DNA from: Pyropia yezoensis
Lineage: Eukaryota; Rhodophyta; Bangiophyceae; Bangiales; Bangiaceae
Reading direction: 5' to 3'
DNA: 64,000 bases
NCBI GenBank assembly: GCA_009829735.1
Contig: CM020618.1
Span: 40,663,030-40,727,029, forward strand
Part shown: piece by piece, positions 19,417 through 31,645 of the stretch
Layout: each line of letters opens with the position of its first letter
Numbering within the stretch: position 1 is the stretch's first letter
Made by a program: the position numbers and the translations under genes
Notes under the pieces: model-generated
Seen by the model: only the letters and a program-made list of their open reading frames with translations
What the model was told of the DNA's origin: nothing
The model's database searches: none

Positions 19417-22400
19417 ATGGCTCCCTCACCGCCCTGTTCTCCCCCCTCTTGGCTTGGCATTGCCAAGACTGCGCACAAGTGCCTGTTTTGTCCGCGTGGG
19501 TTTACTTCTGCCCTTTCGCGGCAACGTCACATGATGGCGACACACGCCGGCAACAACCCCTTGCTGGCTCCTTCGACGGGATCTGAGGCGCTGCCTTCTC
19601 CGGGTGCAGCCTCCTGTGCGCCGGCCGCCTCGGCCGTGGCGGCCATGGCCGATGGAGCGGACGGCCTGGTCGCCATTTCCGCGGATTTGGAGCACGCTCC
19701 TGCCTGCGCTGGCGGGGAAGGAGCATCTGGCGGACCCGCGGCAGAGGCGAAAGTATCAGCTACTGCCGCTAGCTTGGCGATGGCGGCCAGTGCTGGGACT
19801 GGACTTGCCGTCACCGCTGCGGCGGCCGGTTTCGTCAATGAGTCTGCGGAGCAGGTTGTCACTCATCGACACAACGACGGTGTGGCGCGAGGTACTCTTG
19901 CGGGGCCTCGCCCGCTGGCGGGTGCAGCTCGGCACGTCTTTGCCACCAGTGTGGCCGCGCGTATCCGCGGCTACTATGACGCCTTGCCTGAGGCGTCTCG
20001 ATCGACTCCTGCAGTATCTCCGCTATGTGCACAAGGCTCTTCCAGGTTCCGTGGACCAGTGATGAGGTCTGTCCTGAAGTTTGCGATGGGGGCGGGCGGG
20101 TGCGGCCTGTCGCGGCACGACCAGATGGCGTTAGCGGCTTTGCTCCACACGGTAGAAGAGGGAGCCCAGGGCGCAAACGGTGCCGACTTCACGGAGGAGT
20201 TTGGCACAGCGTCTTCATTTGTGACGGGACTGCGTGCCGAGCAGAACCGAGTCGTCGCGACTCTCAAGTGAATGAAGGTTCCTATTGAGGTGGGCGGCAG
20301 CACGTACATGTTTTACTACCGTGACCTGCTGGGCGCAGGTGTGACAGCGCTCAGATAGGCAACCACATTGGACCTGGATGGGGGCGTGCTGCCGCCCGCG
20401 GAAGGCGGGTCTCGCCGGCGCTCGTCGACGCTGGACGCCGACATGTTTCTCGCAGAGGTGAGGGCCGTGGTTCGACTGCATGGACAGCGCGCGCGCCCCC
20501 TCTTTGTCTCCCTTCACGCGGATGCAGCCGTGTTGTCGTGGAGCGGCGCAGCGTACGTGTACCCGCTGCGTGCGTACTTCCCGAGCGTGCGCGATGAGAG
20601 TGGCCGCTTGGTGGCGATCGGTCACATCCCACATATTGAGAAGGCGGTATCGAAGACGGACAAGGCGAGGCTGGCCGTAAGCGACAGTCGAAACGACTTG
20701 TTGCAGCGCTGTCTCGCTGTTGTTTTGCGCCGCTTTGCAAGGGCTAGTGACACCGGCTACCCTGTCGACATCCCGGGCATGGGCACGGTCCTCCTTGTCG
20801 CGCGGGTCGGTGGCATCGTCGTCGATTATCTGGAGGAGCGCTCTCTCTTTGCCCTGATGGGCTCCGGAAGCAACATGATCTGTAGCCAATGTCGTGTGCG
20901 GAGTGCTGTCTGCTGTACACCTGATGCGCCGGACGCCGACCCGCGTAACGTAGTCGAGACGCTGGAGGCCCAAATTTCTGCTGCGGAGCGGCGAGTGGTA
21001 GATCCACGAATCTCTCTTCGCCGTCCGCTGGCTAAGGCACACAGCGCGCTGGCGTTTGTCCCTGCACTGGGCGCCATGCACGGCCTTTCCACGGGGAACA
21101 TGAATTACTTTAGCGTGATCTCTTTTTACCTGCTGCACGTGTGGAAGATTGGCGTGCTGCGGACGATCGCCCAGCGCATCCCTGGACTTCTGAGAGCCGT
21201 GTGTACAGCGGGAGAGGGTGCTGCTTTGGGTCCCGTGGAGCGGACGCTGACTGTGCTCAACCTTCGAGCCTATGAGATGGGGCGCCGTTGCCGCGCGAAG
21301 CCTGCGGCGCCTGGGTGTTTCGTACCCTCGAAGGAGAAGCAGTCGACGATGACAGGGCCGAGTTGGCGCCACTTCTCAGTTTTCTGGCCGCACATTGTCG
21401 CGGCTTTGATCGGCCCTGCGGACCCTGCGCGGCTCAAAGGGGGTCCCCCTACGGAGGCGACCGACCATGGTGCGAAGGGGACCATGGACGATGGAGACGA
21501 TGGCGTGGGGCCGGACATCGTCGACGAGGACGCCCACCAGCCTGTCCCGTCCGGCGTCAACACGGGCATCGGCACGGCCTACCACGCTGTTTATGCCAAC
21601 ATGCCGGTGGAGGACGCTGTGCAAGACATGTTCTGTCGAGTGACAAAGATCGGGGGCATGTTTTGTGGCGACAACGTGGCCGACACAGTCCACACGTCCG
21701 GCACGCAGGTGACGGCCATGGTAGAAGCTGCCCACGATGTCGGCCGCCGCGCCCAGGTGCTCCTGGGCCCAGTGCACACGATTAAGCTCCATCGTATCAT
21801 GAGGCACCTGCGCTCCGAGCTGGAGGGTCGCGGCGACCTATGGGAGGGCGACACAAGCGCGAACGAGTCCCTGCACAAGGTTTGTAAGAAGATGTACCTG
21901 AGGTCGAACAAGCGCGGCCCGACCTTGGCACTGCAGATGATGCGGGGGGAGGAGGCACAAACGGAGATCCTCCGCGGTCTCCCTGTCGACAAGAGCGACG
22001 ATGAAGAAGGGACGGACGATGAGGAGCACGTGGAGGAGCGCGACGCGGTGCTGTTTGCTGACGTCGACGACGTGCTTGCTGTCCCGCCTTCGGTGCTGAC
22101 CATGAGCACTCGTGGTGTTCGTATGGCTGTTGGGGACCTGAGCGCACTTCTTGGTCTTCACGATCTCCCGCAACTTCTTGAGATGGACGTTGCTGAGTGC
22201 GCTGCTGTGGCAAAGACGCTCAAGTTTTACGGAAGATTTGAGTGGGGCGCGGATACGCGCTTGCAGTACTTGCGCGCGACCCCGTCTCTTAACGGGAAAC
22301 CTTGGTACGACTACGTGCGCTACCATAGTGACGACGGGGAGGTGCGGTGGGGAGAGGCCCGCTTGGTGCTTCGCCGTGTGGGGCCTTCTCGCCGTGGCTG

Positions 22401-22713
22401 CTGCGTCGTCGTGCGGCGCATGCGTGTTGCAGCGCCAGACCCGTGATGCGTCTTGACGGCCCATGGGTGCCAGCGCTTGGCATGGCACTTTGAGACATCC
22501 GACGCAATCTGGCCAGCCATTGAGGTTGTGGACATTCGGCGACGACGGCGCCTTGAGAACATCGTGCCTGACTGGCGTGACCTCGTTGACAGGCACGGGC
22601 TGGATGTCATGCCGTCCAAGAAGCAGATATCAGCTGCCGAGTACCGTCAAGAGCGCTTCTTTGTTAACGTATTTTATCCGTGGACGTCAAGGCCTGCGGT
22701 CGGTGATCTCTGA
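19417..22713 (+). pseudogene. Plavaka/CACTA-like transposase with N-terminal C2H2 finger, three in-frame stops
   Basis: One frame runs from ATG 19417 to TGA 22711-22713, broken by TGA 20269-20271, TAG 20356-20358 and TGA 22444-22446. Reading across them gives about 1,100 residues. Near the N-terminus is a C2H2-like finger (C-X2-C-X12-H-X4-H, beginning CLFCPRGF). Around the second stop is a FYYRDLL segment. Then come a region with HADAAVLSW and YPLRAYF, a CSQC-containing zinc-type site, a long helical part, and a C-terminal KLHRIMRHL...E-S-LHK-x-x-K-x-x-Y...NKR pattern. This order and these motifs fit the Plavaka branch of CACTA (Tnp2-like) transposases as I know it. It would cut and move a DNA element, but three stops indicate a dead copy. 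The last section (22447-22713) ends with FFVNVFYPW, which looks conserved rather than random. Family assignment is by motif memory, not by a search. Confidence 0.65.
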
Positions 22714-23740
22714 CGCTGTTGGTAGTGCGGGGAGAGGGACCACCCTCAGTGGGGCCTGCCGCAGTGCTTCTCGGTGGATTATCTATCTTGTGTAGTTTCG
22801 AAGGGATCAGGATGGCACGACAGCTTTTGATTGGTCACCCTTGCGCGGAGGCCGATGTCATTTTCATGCACAAAGCAGGTTCCCTGCCTGGTACACGCCG
22901 CCGTGTCTCCACACGACGGATGGCCGCGGCCCTCTCTCAGCACTTTCCAAAGATCTCAGCCCCTCCCACTCAGTAGCGTACTCGCTCGCAGCGCCCCGCG
23001 CCCATCGCATTCCCTGCAAGGAAGAGACAAGCCGGCCGCGCCCCGCGCCGACGTCGACAACGCTGCCCACACAGGTATCAGCTCCCATATCCCAGACATT
23101 CGACGCCGCCTCTGTCGCTGTGCTTGATGTGGCAGCTATGCAAGCACCTGCATCTGCTGGCATAGCTGTACAACCCATGTAGATCGGCTTGCGGCGTACA
23201 CCCAGCTGCCCATGCGACCGCAGACTTACGGTCAGAAGCCCCTGTCCTGGCGCACGATCCGCTCTCGCGCAGGGTACGCCTCGTAGCGCCCAACGCGCGT
23301 CACAAACCCTCCTCATCCCCATAATAGGAAGCGGAGACGAGATGCCCAGCCCCGAGGGCGTTCAGGCACCTGTGGGAAGAGCATGGCGCACGACATTGGA
23401 CAGGCGTCCTGACCAGCTCTGCAACCGCCACCAAAGAGCGCCCCCACAGTGCCGCCAACTACACCGCCATCCTCCTCAACGTCCATGTACAGCTTCCCCC
23501 CTCGCCGACGCACCGAGCTTGTGAGCGCGGAACGCCGGCAAGGCAGCCAGCCGGCGCGCCCACCACCACCGCCGGTAACAACTCCGCCACACCTGGGGGG
23601 GCGGCGGCCTTGGTGGGCAACGACCGCTGCCGCCACCGACTACCGCCCTGCAGGCAGTCGCCTGCGAAGGTCGACGAGTACAGGCGAGCCCCGGTCACCG
23701 CCCCTTCCGCTACCGCGAACGCCGCCAACCCCGCCGGCCG
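22714..23740. other. Intergenic, nothing identified
   Basis: Frames on both strands are short, overlapping and of biased composition. I see no splice-site-supported exon, no terminal inverted repeat clearly closing the transposase element, and no RNA gene. Confidence 0.4.
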
Positions 23741-24019
23741 AAGACGTCGGCGGCACCCCGCGCACCGTAGGGCGGACAGGTGTTCGCCGACGAGGGGCCC
23801 TCACAGCAGCGACTCCCCCGGCGGCGACACCGCTGCTGGAACCGCAGCACGCAGAAGGTGCTGGTTGGGTGTGGTAGCCAAAGACGTCGGCGGCGCCCCG
23901 CGCACCGTAGGGCGGACAGGTGTCCGCCGACGAGGGGCCCTCACAGCAGCGACTCCCCCGGCGGCGACACAGCTGCTGGAGCCGCAGCACGCAGAAGGTG
24001 TTGTTGGGTTGGTGGACGA
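23741..24019 (+). repeat. Tandem direct repeat, two units of 140 bp
   Basis: The unit starting AAGACGTCGGCGGC at 23741 is repeated from 23881 with only scattered substitutions (for example GTTCGCC versus GTCCGCC). The similarity fades after about 24010. The reading frame stays open through both units on each strand, but I take this as a consequence of composition. Confidence 0.9.
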
Positions 24020-24193
24020 CGAGCCGCTCGGGCGATTATCTGGTTAATAGCCCCCCTTTGTCCTAATATTCTTAAGAGAGGGTCTCTTAAGCAACTGCTG
24101 CGAGCTTGTCGAGCGCTCATTGGTCGTAGGCGGCAGAGGTCTGCAGAAGATGCACAAGAGACACGCAAGACATGGAGTGTCGGTAATGGCAGG

Positions 24194-24272
24194 GTAGGAT
24201 CCATACTAAGGGGGTAGGATCTATACTAAGGGGGTAGGATCCATACTAGGGGGGGGTAGGATCCGTATTAGG
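24194..24272 (+). repeat. Four tandem copies of a 20-22-bp unit
   Basis: The unit is GGTAGGATCCATACTAAGGG with small changes in each copy (CTATAC, CCATACTAGG, CCGTATTAGG). It forms the left end of the candidate element above. Confidence 0.93.
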
Positions 24273-24512
24273 GGCTGATTAGGGGCCCGCTTCGTGGCAC
24301 CGTCCTGACAGTGGTGAGTTGACACGCAGGAGCGGGGCCGTGTCCCCTCTGCTCCACTGGGACTGGGTCATTTCGGCGCGCCTCCATCCTCACTTTGTCG
24401 TGATCGACCGCGCCCGAGCAGTCTCGCGCAGCTGCGGGCGAGGCTGACCTGTGCCCTGGGTACTTGCATGCATCGGGGACAGCCCGGGATGGGTAGCGGT
24501 GCGCCGCAGGAC

Positions 24513-24860
24513 GATGGACCTGTGGAGGGCGTCGCGGCACGGAAGGATGGACCGATGGCGGATGGTGTGGAGCGCGGGAGTGCACCTGTTGAGGAAGATG
24601 CGGCGCGGGGGGACGCTTATGCGGAGGGTGACGCGGCGCGGGGGGATGCACCTGTTGAGGGTGGTGCGGCATGTGGGAATGTACCTGTGGAGGACGGTGC
24701 GGTGCGGGGAAGCACACGTGTGGGGGGTGACGCGGCGCAGGGGGGTGTACCGGTTGATGGCGGCGCAGCGCGGAGGTATTCACCTGTGGAGGGCTGTGCG
24801 GCGCGGGGGAGTGCACCTGGGGAGAGTGACACCACGCGGGGGGAAGCACGCTTGGATGGT
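24513..24860 (+). repeat. 36-bp minisatellite, about ten degenerate units
   Basis: A 36-bp unit is repeated about ten times with point changes and little length change. Read on the + strand, each unit encodes a 12-residue peptide like GGAARGDAPVEG. Because the period is a multiple of three, several frames on both strands remain open, and I do not regard any as a gene. From 24861 to 25675 I see only one weak + frame (25240-25674, 144 codons) without recognisable features. Confidence 0.8.
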
Positions 24861-25679
24861 CGAAGCACTTGCGAAGTCGATGCGGCCGTGCTCCCTCTCC
24901 TCCCTCCGCCCCTCCCCCCGCCCACTCCACCGTCGACTGCCACCGCCACTGGCCGCCCGCCCCCCTCCCGGGCGCCAGCCACCGGCTGGTCCCTCTGACA
25001 CAGCCGCCGGCGGGGCCTGCGCACACACCCTAGTATGCCGTGACCGGCGGTAGTGCCAGAGGTGTGCACTCAGACCTGGGAATCGCCGGGCTCAGTACCC
25101 AGTTGTCTACAATTGCACACAACTGAGGCACGATGTCAATAAAAAAAAGCAGCTCATGACCAGCTAAAACGTACGTATGACCCCGATCGGCGACACATTG
25201 CCCCGCTGTCCTCGACACCAGACGCTGAATAGGATGTAAGTGTGCAGGATTGATGAGTTCAGAGTAAAATTTAGAACTGGAAATACGTCATTTCTTGCGT
25301 TTGGCGGCCTGGTCATCGACTGGCATACACTGCAGCTGAAGAGGTCCTCAAAGACGTACTCCTACTCATCTACTCATGGTTCTGACGCCACGAGCGTTGT
25401 CAGGGACCTTGTTTTGGTCTGTTGGGACTCTGTTCAAAAGGTGGTCCCGATCTTGGTTCGTCGGTGTGTGCGTGGTGATGGCTTGTTGCAGTACTGCAGA
25501 ACATTGGCCAGGACCAAACACACCGAGACCAAGTGTCGCCGAGAAGCGAAGAAACGATCCAGGTTGATCAAAACGGGGTCGCTGAGAACGCCTATGAAGT
25601 CAGAAGTGTGCGGAGGTGAGCAGAAGTGCCTCATCGAGGGCCTCGAAGGCATCACATTTCCGCCATCCGTTTGAAGGCT

Positions 25680-27390
25680 CAGCGGGGGCGGCCAGCCGGC
25701 GGCGGCGGGGGCAGCGGCCGTCCGGCGGCGGCGGGGGCAGAGGCCGGCAGGCGGGGCCTGTGGCCGCCGCGGGGGGGCGATTGGCTGTCGGCGGCAGCGG
25801 CGGCGGGAGCGGAGGTGGGGCAGCGGCCAGCGGGCGGCGGCGGTGGTGGCAGGCAGACGGAGGCAGCGGCATCGGCAGAGGTGGCAGCGGGGTCGGGGCG
25901 GCGACCAGCCGGTGGCGGTGGCGGAGGCGGCCAGCTGGCCGCGCCGGTGTCAGCGGCCGGGAAGCAGCGGCCAGCCGCGGGAGCGGCCGTGGGACCGCGG
26001 CCAGCAGGCGGTGGCGGTGGTGGCGGCCAGTGGGCGGCAGCAGCGACACCAGCCGCAGCAGTGGGGCGGAGGAAGCGACCAGAAGCGATGGCGGGGGTGG
26101 CAGGCAGACAGTGGCAGCGGCAGCGGCGGCGGCGAAGGAGAGGGGGGGTCGGCGAGCAACCGGCGGCGGTGGGGGCAGCGGCCAGCCAGCCGTGCCGGTG
26201 GCCGCGGCGGTGGGGCAGCGGCCAGCGGGCGGCGGCGGCGGCGACAGCCCGGCGGCAGCGGCGGTACCCTCGGCTGGGGGCAGATGGCCAGGCGGCAGCG
26301 GCAGCGGCGGCGGCGGCAGCGGCCGGGGGGGGGGGGGTCGACCAGCCGGCGGCGGCGAGGGCGGCGGCCAGCCGACGGTTGCGGCGGCTGCGGCCAGCCG
26401 GCGGCGGGGGCGGCCGCGGCCAGCCGGCTGCGGCGGCGGCCGCGACCAGCCGGCTTCGGCGACGGTAGATTCGGATGAGCTGCAGCCCGCCGGCGGCGTC
26501 GATAGTGGATGACAGCCGGCGGTGGCGGGGAGGGCAGCAGCCGGCCGGCGGCAGCCGAAGCGGAGGTAGCCAGGCGGTGGCGGCGGTGGTAGCGGCAGCG
26601 GCCGGGGGAGAGCAGCCAACGGGCGGCTGGGGGGGCGGCGGGGGGGGCGGCGGGGGGGGCGGCGGGGGGGGCGGCGGCGACGGTGGCCACGGCGGGGGTG
26701 CGATGGACAGCCGGCGGCCGCGGCAGCCGTGGCGGGGGGGCAGCGACCAGCAGGCGGCGGCGAAGGGGGCGGCTAGCGGGCGGCGGCCGGGGCAGCGGTC
26801 AGCCGACGGCGGCAGGAGGGGGCAGCGGCGGGCTGGCGGCAGTGGCGGCGGGGGCGGCCAGCAGGCGCCGCCGGTGGCCCCACCAGGTGGGCGAGAGGCA
26901 GCCGGCGGCGACGACGGCAGCTGCCAGCCGGTGGCGGCAGGCGTGGCCGCCAGCCGGCAAAGGCGGGGGTTCAGCGGCCGGCCGGTGGCAGCGGCTGCGA
27001 GCGCGGCCAGTCGGCGACGGCGGGAGGCATGGCGGCCAGCCGGTGGCAGCAGCAGCCGCAGGAGCGGCGTCGGTCGGCCCGGGGGGCAGCAAACCAGGCG
27101 GCCGTGGCAGCGTCTCCGCGGCCAAAAAGCGCTGGCGGCTGGAGTCGCAGCGTCGAGGAGGCGACCAGCGAACGGCAGCGGCGACAGCGCCGGAGCGTCG
27201 GCCTGCCCCCGGCGGCGACAGGAGTGCAGGGACAGCGGCGGCCAGCTGGCGGCATAAGCCTCCGGTAAGCGTTGGCCAGCTAGCAGCAGCAGCGGCGGCG
27301 AGGGGGGCGCGGCCCGCCGGGGGACGGCGGAGAGCCGCCGGGGAGGGGCGGGTCCGCTGGCGGCAGCAGCGGGAGCAGCGCAGCCTGCAG
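25680..27390. repeat. GC-rich satellite block built on GCGGCCAGC / GGCGGCGG motifs
   Basis: About 1.7 kb is composed almost entirely of variants of (G)CGGCCAGC(C/G)GGCGGCGGCGG spaced 25-60 bp apart, with G runs near 26327 and 26640-26680. All six frames are largely open, and the strands read as Gly/Arg/Gln or Pro/Ala/Arg polymers. This indicates a composition artefact rather than coding. Long runs of guanines could form quadruplexes. Confidence 0.85.
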
Positions 27391-27600
27391 GGATAGGGAG
27401 CGATGGCTCATCACACGTGGCAGAACACGTGGACACAGACACGTTTGGACCACACGTGGTCTGGCTAGTGTGCCTAGTCTTGGGGGCCTGGAGGACGTCT
27501 CGGACGGCTGTAAGGGTGGTCGAAAACACCAATAGAAATCGCAGCTACCCCTCGCATCGGGAAGATCCTACCCTCGGGCAAGGATCCTACCCTGCCATTA

Positions 27601-28504
27601 TCTGTATTGAGACATGAGAGAATGCGAGCGCCTCGCCGAAACTTTGACGCGCGAAGACCTCGAGAGCTGGCCAAAATGACAGACCTTTGATTTGGGCAGT
27701 CCCGGCTTCAGACTGGTGCACCATGCCTGGCCACCCACATGCTAGTTTATGCGATTTCACCAGTGCAGCCATGTCCAGGGATTAGTGCCAATGTCATTTC
27801 CTGTGACGATGACCATGGCACGCGCCGCTCTGGTTCCGCAACAAATCCGGGCCCTGAGCTCGCACTGTCCTCCTGAGCACGGTGTCCGGGTCCGGAAAGG
27901 ATCACGGCGAGCCGTGTGGGCTGTTGCAGCTTGTGTGGGGGATGCGGTCAAGCTAACTGCAGCGTATCGAAGCAGCCTCCAGGCCCTTGCTGTCGGGGGC
28001 CTTGCGGCTGCCGCCTACTGCCGAAACTAACGGCGGTCCGTCCCTCCGACTGCCGGGTGTCTCCAGCGCTCAAGACACCCTTGCAGGCGCTCGGGTGGAG
28101 GATCCTGCGGGGCGTTTGAAGGGGCGCCCGCGGCTGTTGAAGGGCTGTCTCGGCCTCCCCCCCCCCCCCCCCCGCCCCCGACCACGGTCACTACCCGCTT
28201 GCGTTCGTATTTAAGAACAGGGGGGGGGGGGGGGTGCGCACCCGGAAGGTGCGCTAGGTTCACCGGATAGCACCAGGCGCGAAGCGTTCCTCGTGCAGAG
28301 ACGGCGAGCGTCGAGCGCTTTCGCAGCGTCGGAGAATCTCGTATCCGCCACCACCCTCAGACCCCCCCCCCTCCCCCCTCTCTGGCCACCCCGCGCTTGT
28401 TTTTGCTCTACCTACCTTATCCCTGCCGCAGTGGGATCTCTACCATCACGTCACCTACCGCACGCGACGCGCCTCCCATTCCCGTGCACCCTGGGATCGG
28501 ATCC
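27601..28504 (+). promoter_or_regulatory. Upstream region of the zinc-finger gene with TATA-like site between C and G runs
   Basis: No gene is supported between 27601 and 28504. A TATA-like TATTTAAG lies at 28208-28215. It sits between a run of 17 C (28157-28173) and a run of 15 G (28220-28234), which could pair with each other. The ATG of the zinc-finger gene is about 290 bp downstream of the TATA-like site. Promoter function is inferred from position. Confidence 0.4.
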
Positions 28505-30391
28505 ATGGCGTCCCCCCCAGACCCTCTAGCCTCCCCCCCCCTCTCCTTCCCTCCCCCTGTCCCCCTCCCCCCCTTAGTCCCCCCGCTCCGCCTCTCGCGG
28601 CGGGGCGGCTCTGCCGGCGTCATGGCGCTGCCTCGGCTGGCCAGCCTTGACGACCGCCCCGTCGGCCGGGGTGTCCTGCCGCCGCTCTACCTCCACCCCC
28701 CCGCGGAGCAGCGCGAGCAGGCGATGTCCCGCTCACTGCGACAGCTGCCGCTCCTTCCCCCCTCCGCCTTTATCACGCAGGTCGGGGCCGCGCAGGTGGT
28801 TTGCGCGACGGCAGCCGGGGCGACAACGGCGTCGACGGCGGCAGTAGCTGCGGTGGCAACGGCGTCAAGGATGCCGGGTTGGGGGCGGGGGGGCGCCTTG
28901 CGCCCGCCCCCGCCCCAGGGTGTTTGCAGTCTGGGCGGACCGGCAGAGGCCGGCTACGCGGCGGCTGACGGGAATTTTGTCTCCTGGGAGGGGGCGTGCC
29001 CGCCGAGGGGCCCCGCATCGGTGGAACCAGCCCTGATGGCGGGAGGGAGCGACGAGCAGCTGAGGGGGGCGGGCATTGGCGTTCTCCACACGACCGCGGG
29101 CGGTCTGCGGGGCGTACCTCGGCGAGTTTATTACCGTCCCGCTCGTGGCGGCGGTACCTTCATCCCGTCGCTGGCGATGGACCCAGGGGGGTCCCAAGAG
29201 GGCGCTGCCCGTGCCAGCGCGCATGCCCCGTCACTGCCAGCCCTCCGCATTGGCGGTGCAGGCAACCCATCTGCCGTTGTAGCCGCACAGGGCAATGTCA
29301 ACTTTGAAGCCGGGCCGTCGCGCGCGGCACCCTACGAGGCGTCCTCTGACGCCGCCGGCCCTCCCGTCAGCCGTGAGAAGAAGGTAACGGAGCGGTGCGG
29401 CACGTGTTTCGCCCAGTTTACTACCAAGTGCCACCTGAACATCCATATCAAGACCGTCCACTTGGGCATGCGCCCGTGGCAATGCGAGTTTTGCGGCGTC
29501 TCTTTTGGGCAGAAGGGCTCCCTCACCCGCCACATCTCGGCGGTGCACCTGAAGAAGCGGCCGCACCAGTGTGAGCGGTGCCCCAAGGCGTTTGGCGAGC
29601 ACTGGACACTCTCGGTTCATGTGCGCAACGTCCACGAAGGACTGCGGCCGCACAGCTGTCATCTATGCAACAGGCGATTTGGTACGTATGCGCATTGCGG
29701 GGAGGGCGAGGGTTGGGGGGGGGGGCAGGCAGGGGTGGTGAAAGGGATTGCGGGGTGCTGGTGGAGGCGGAACTGTCGGCGGGGGTGGTGGAGGAGGGCC
29801 GACGAGCGCGAAGGCGTGCCTGGATACGGAACCTGGCGGACCAATCAGCGGCGGGGTTGTGCGGGGTCGCCTACCCCGCCGATGGGATGGGTTCAGGCTA
29901 ATGGGTGATGCGACCATTCAGTCCGGTCGCGTCATGTTGGCGGTCTGGGTGGTGGTTGGACCGCAGGCTGCCTGCCATGTGTCGCGGACTCGCTCACCGG
30001 GCAAGCCACTGTGCCGGGCCCCACCGAGACTGTCTGAAGTAGTAGCTCGCGACACCCAATTGCGCTATGTACCGATCCCGGGCCGACACCACTGACTGCG
30101 AGCGCTATCCCACTGGATCTGCAGTGCCTCGCGAGACCAACCAACGCTGACTCATTGTCCGACCGCTATTGGCGCTAGCCGCCCCGTCTAATTGGCCCGA
30201 CGCCCCAACCCCCCCCTCCCGCACTCCCCCTTCCCTCTCTCCGCACCCCCCCTGTCGCCCTCCCGCTGCCCTCTTGCTCCCTTGCGGCACTCTCTGGCGG
30301 CTGGTGTACCCACACAGGAGAACGCTGGAACCTACAGAAGCATCTCATCAACGTGCATCGCTGTCAGCCCGCGGGGGTCAAGAAGGGCTGA
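28505..30391 (+). CDS. C2H2 zinc-finger protein, two exons, four fingers
   Basis: A likely nuclear DNA-binding protein. Exon 1 runs from the first in-frame ATG at 28505 to 29681. The intron (29682-30317) starts GTACGT and ends CACACAG. Exon 2 (30318-30391) ends in TGA. The join splits a Gly codon (phase 1) and restores the fourth finger, which strongly supports it: CNRRFG from exon 1 followed by ERWNLQKHLINVH from exon 2. The protein (about 416 residues) starts with a Pro/Leu-rich, then Ala/Gly-rich disordered region. It ends with four fingers, all C-X2-C-X12-H-X4-H, starting CGTC, CEFC, CERC and CHLC, separated by short linkers such as LGMRPWQ and KKRPHQ. Close tandem spacing suggests sequence-specific DNA binding, probably transcriptional regulation. 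The target is unknown. Confidence 0.88.
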
Positions 30392-31645
30392 GCGGGCCCG
30401 CCATTATGTAGGCAGATTGCCTCCCCCTGACCCTGCGCAGACCTCCCTGCACAGGGGCCCTGCACAGGGGTCCGGGATGTGGGGTGGAGGGGGGGGAGGC
30501 GGGGGGTGGGAAGCGAGGGGCGTTGGCGCGAGGCCGGGGATCACCGGGCGTTGCTGGCCGTCGATCCAGTGGCTAGCCATAGAGGACGACACTGGCAGTG
30601 GTCGCTGGCGCAGAGCGACAGGGTGGTCCATGGAGCCCACTGTGTGCCTTTCATTCGATTGGATTGCTCTTTTACTTTTTCCCACGGCCCAAGGCAGGAC
30701 GCGGACTCCCCGTTTTCCGCTGCTTTGCGCGCGGCATCCTGGCTACCGCGCTCCCGGCCGTCGGCAGGAGCGCCCCCCCCCGGTGGGGACCCCCAATGGG
30801 GGACATCTACTGTCAGAGCAAGGCCGAGTGGGTCTGGCTCCTGACGGCTGCCAGCATAGCACAACCGCGGAGAGCGGCGCGGGGGCGCTTTCCGCCCGGC
30901 CACGCCCAGCGCCAAGTCGTCACACGACTGGGGGAGAATAGGGAAGGTGGCGGCGGCTGTCCTCCTCTTGCGCGTGCCCTCCTCTTGCGGCGGCCACACG
31001 CCGACCCCGGCGGCCTCCCGCAGTAAGCCACTTCCCGTGTGCAGGCGGGTGGGAAGACAGGCGGGGCTGGCGGGCCGGCAAGCAGAGGGGGACAGCGGCG
31101 AGTGGCGGTGAGCTTAACAGAGTGGAGACAGAGAGGACAGGGTGAAGGGGAAAAGGAGAGGGGCAAGGGCGAGGGGGAATAGAGAAAAACTAAAATCACC
31201 ACACACTCATCGACCCGCCGTTCGGCGCTCGCAGGGCGGGCCGAGGGGGCGAGGGGCGCCGCCGCCATGCGGCGCCGCGGTGCGCTGCCCGTCCCCACCT
31301 TCGCCCCTCTTCCTCAGCGAGTGGCGCAGTCGCTGCCCACGGCGGCGGCACAGACCGACCGCGCGGCAGCAAGAAGCGTAACAGACTGGCGTGAGCGCCG
31401 ACAGACAGCGCCACTGGTGCGCGTGGGCGTTGTGGCTCGATTGGTCGTCCCCCTTTCCCCGTCGTACGACCCCTGTCTGTCGATGTGGTTTGAGCCCAGG
31501 CTGGCCAGAGCTGGGGGTGCCCCACCACCTCGCTCACGCAGATGCGCAACCCAGCTACACTCACACCCGCCCATGCTCCCTCGTCCGCCCCGGGCAGGCA
31601 CACCTCCCACCCCCGCCTCCCCCCCCCCTCTCTCTGGTTCCACCA
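30392..31645. other. Intergenic, nothing identified
   Basis: The region between the convergent zinc-finger and ATE1 genes holds several overlapping frames of 80-250 codons on both strands, none with motifs or natural composition. Both 3' untranslated regions should lie here. I could not identify a clear polyadenylation signal for either gene. Confidence 0.4.

Larger units (their letters stand above)
24184..27600. mobile_element. Segment bounded by 19-bp inverted repeats, candidate non-autonomous element
   Basis: The 19-mer TAATGGCAGGGTAGGATCC at 24184-24202 is present as its exact reverse complement at 27582-27600. The left end carries four tandem copies of a 20-22-bp unit containing GGTAGGATC (24194-24272). 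The right end carries a second copy of the motif at 27563-27573. Between the ends lie minisatellites and no convincing gene. Repeated motifs at both ends facing each other are typical of foldback or MITE-like elements. No target duplication is obvious, so the extent is tentative. Confidence 0.5.

Noticed and set aside
25679..27532. 617-codon open frame on the minus strand
   Set aside because: It is Pro/Ala/Arg polymer from a GC satellite; several other frames are equally open and no domain or natural composition is present.
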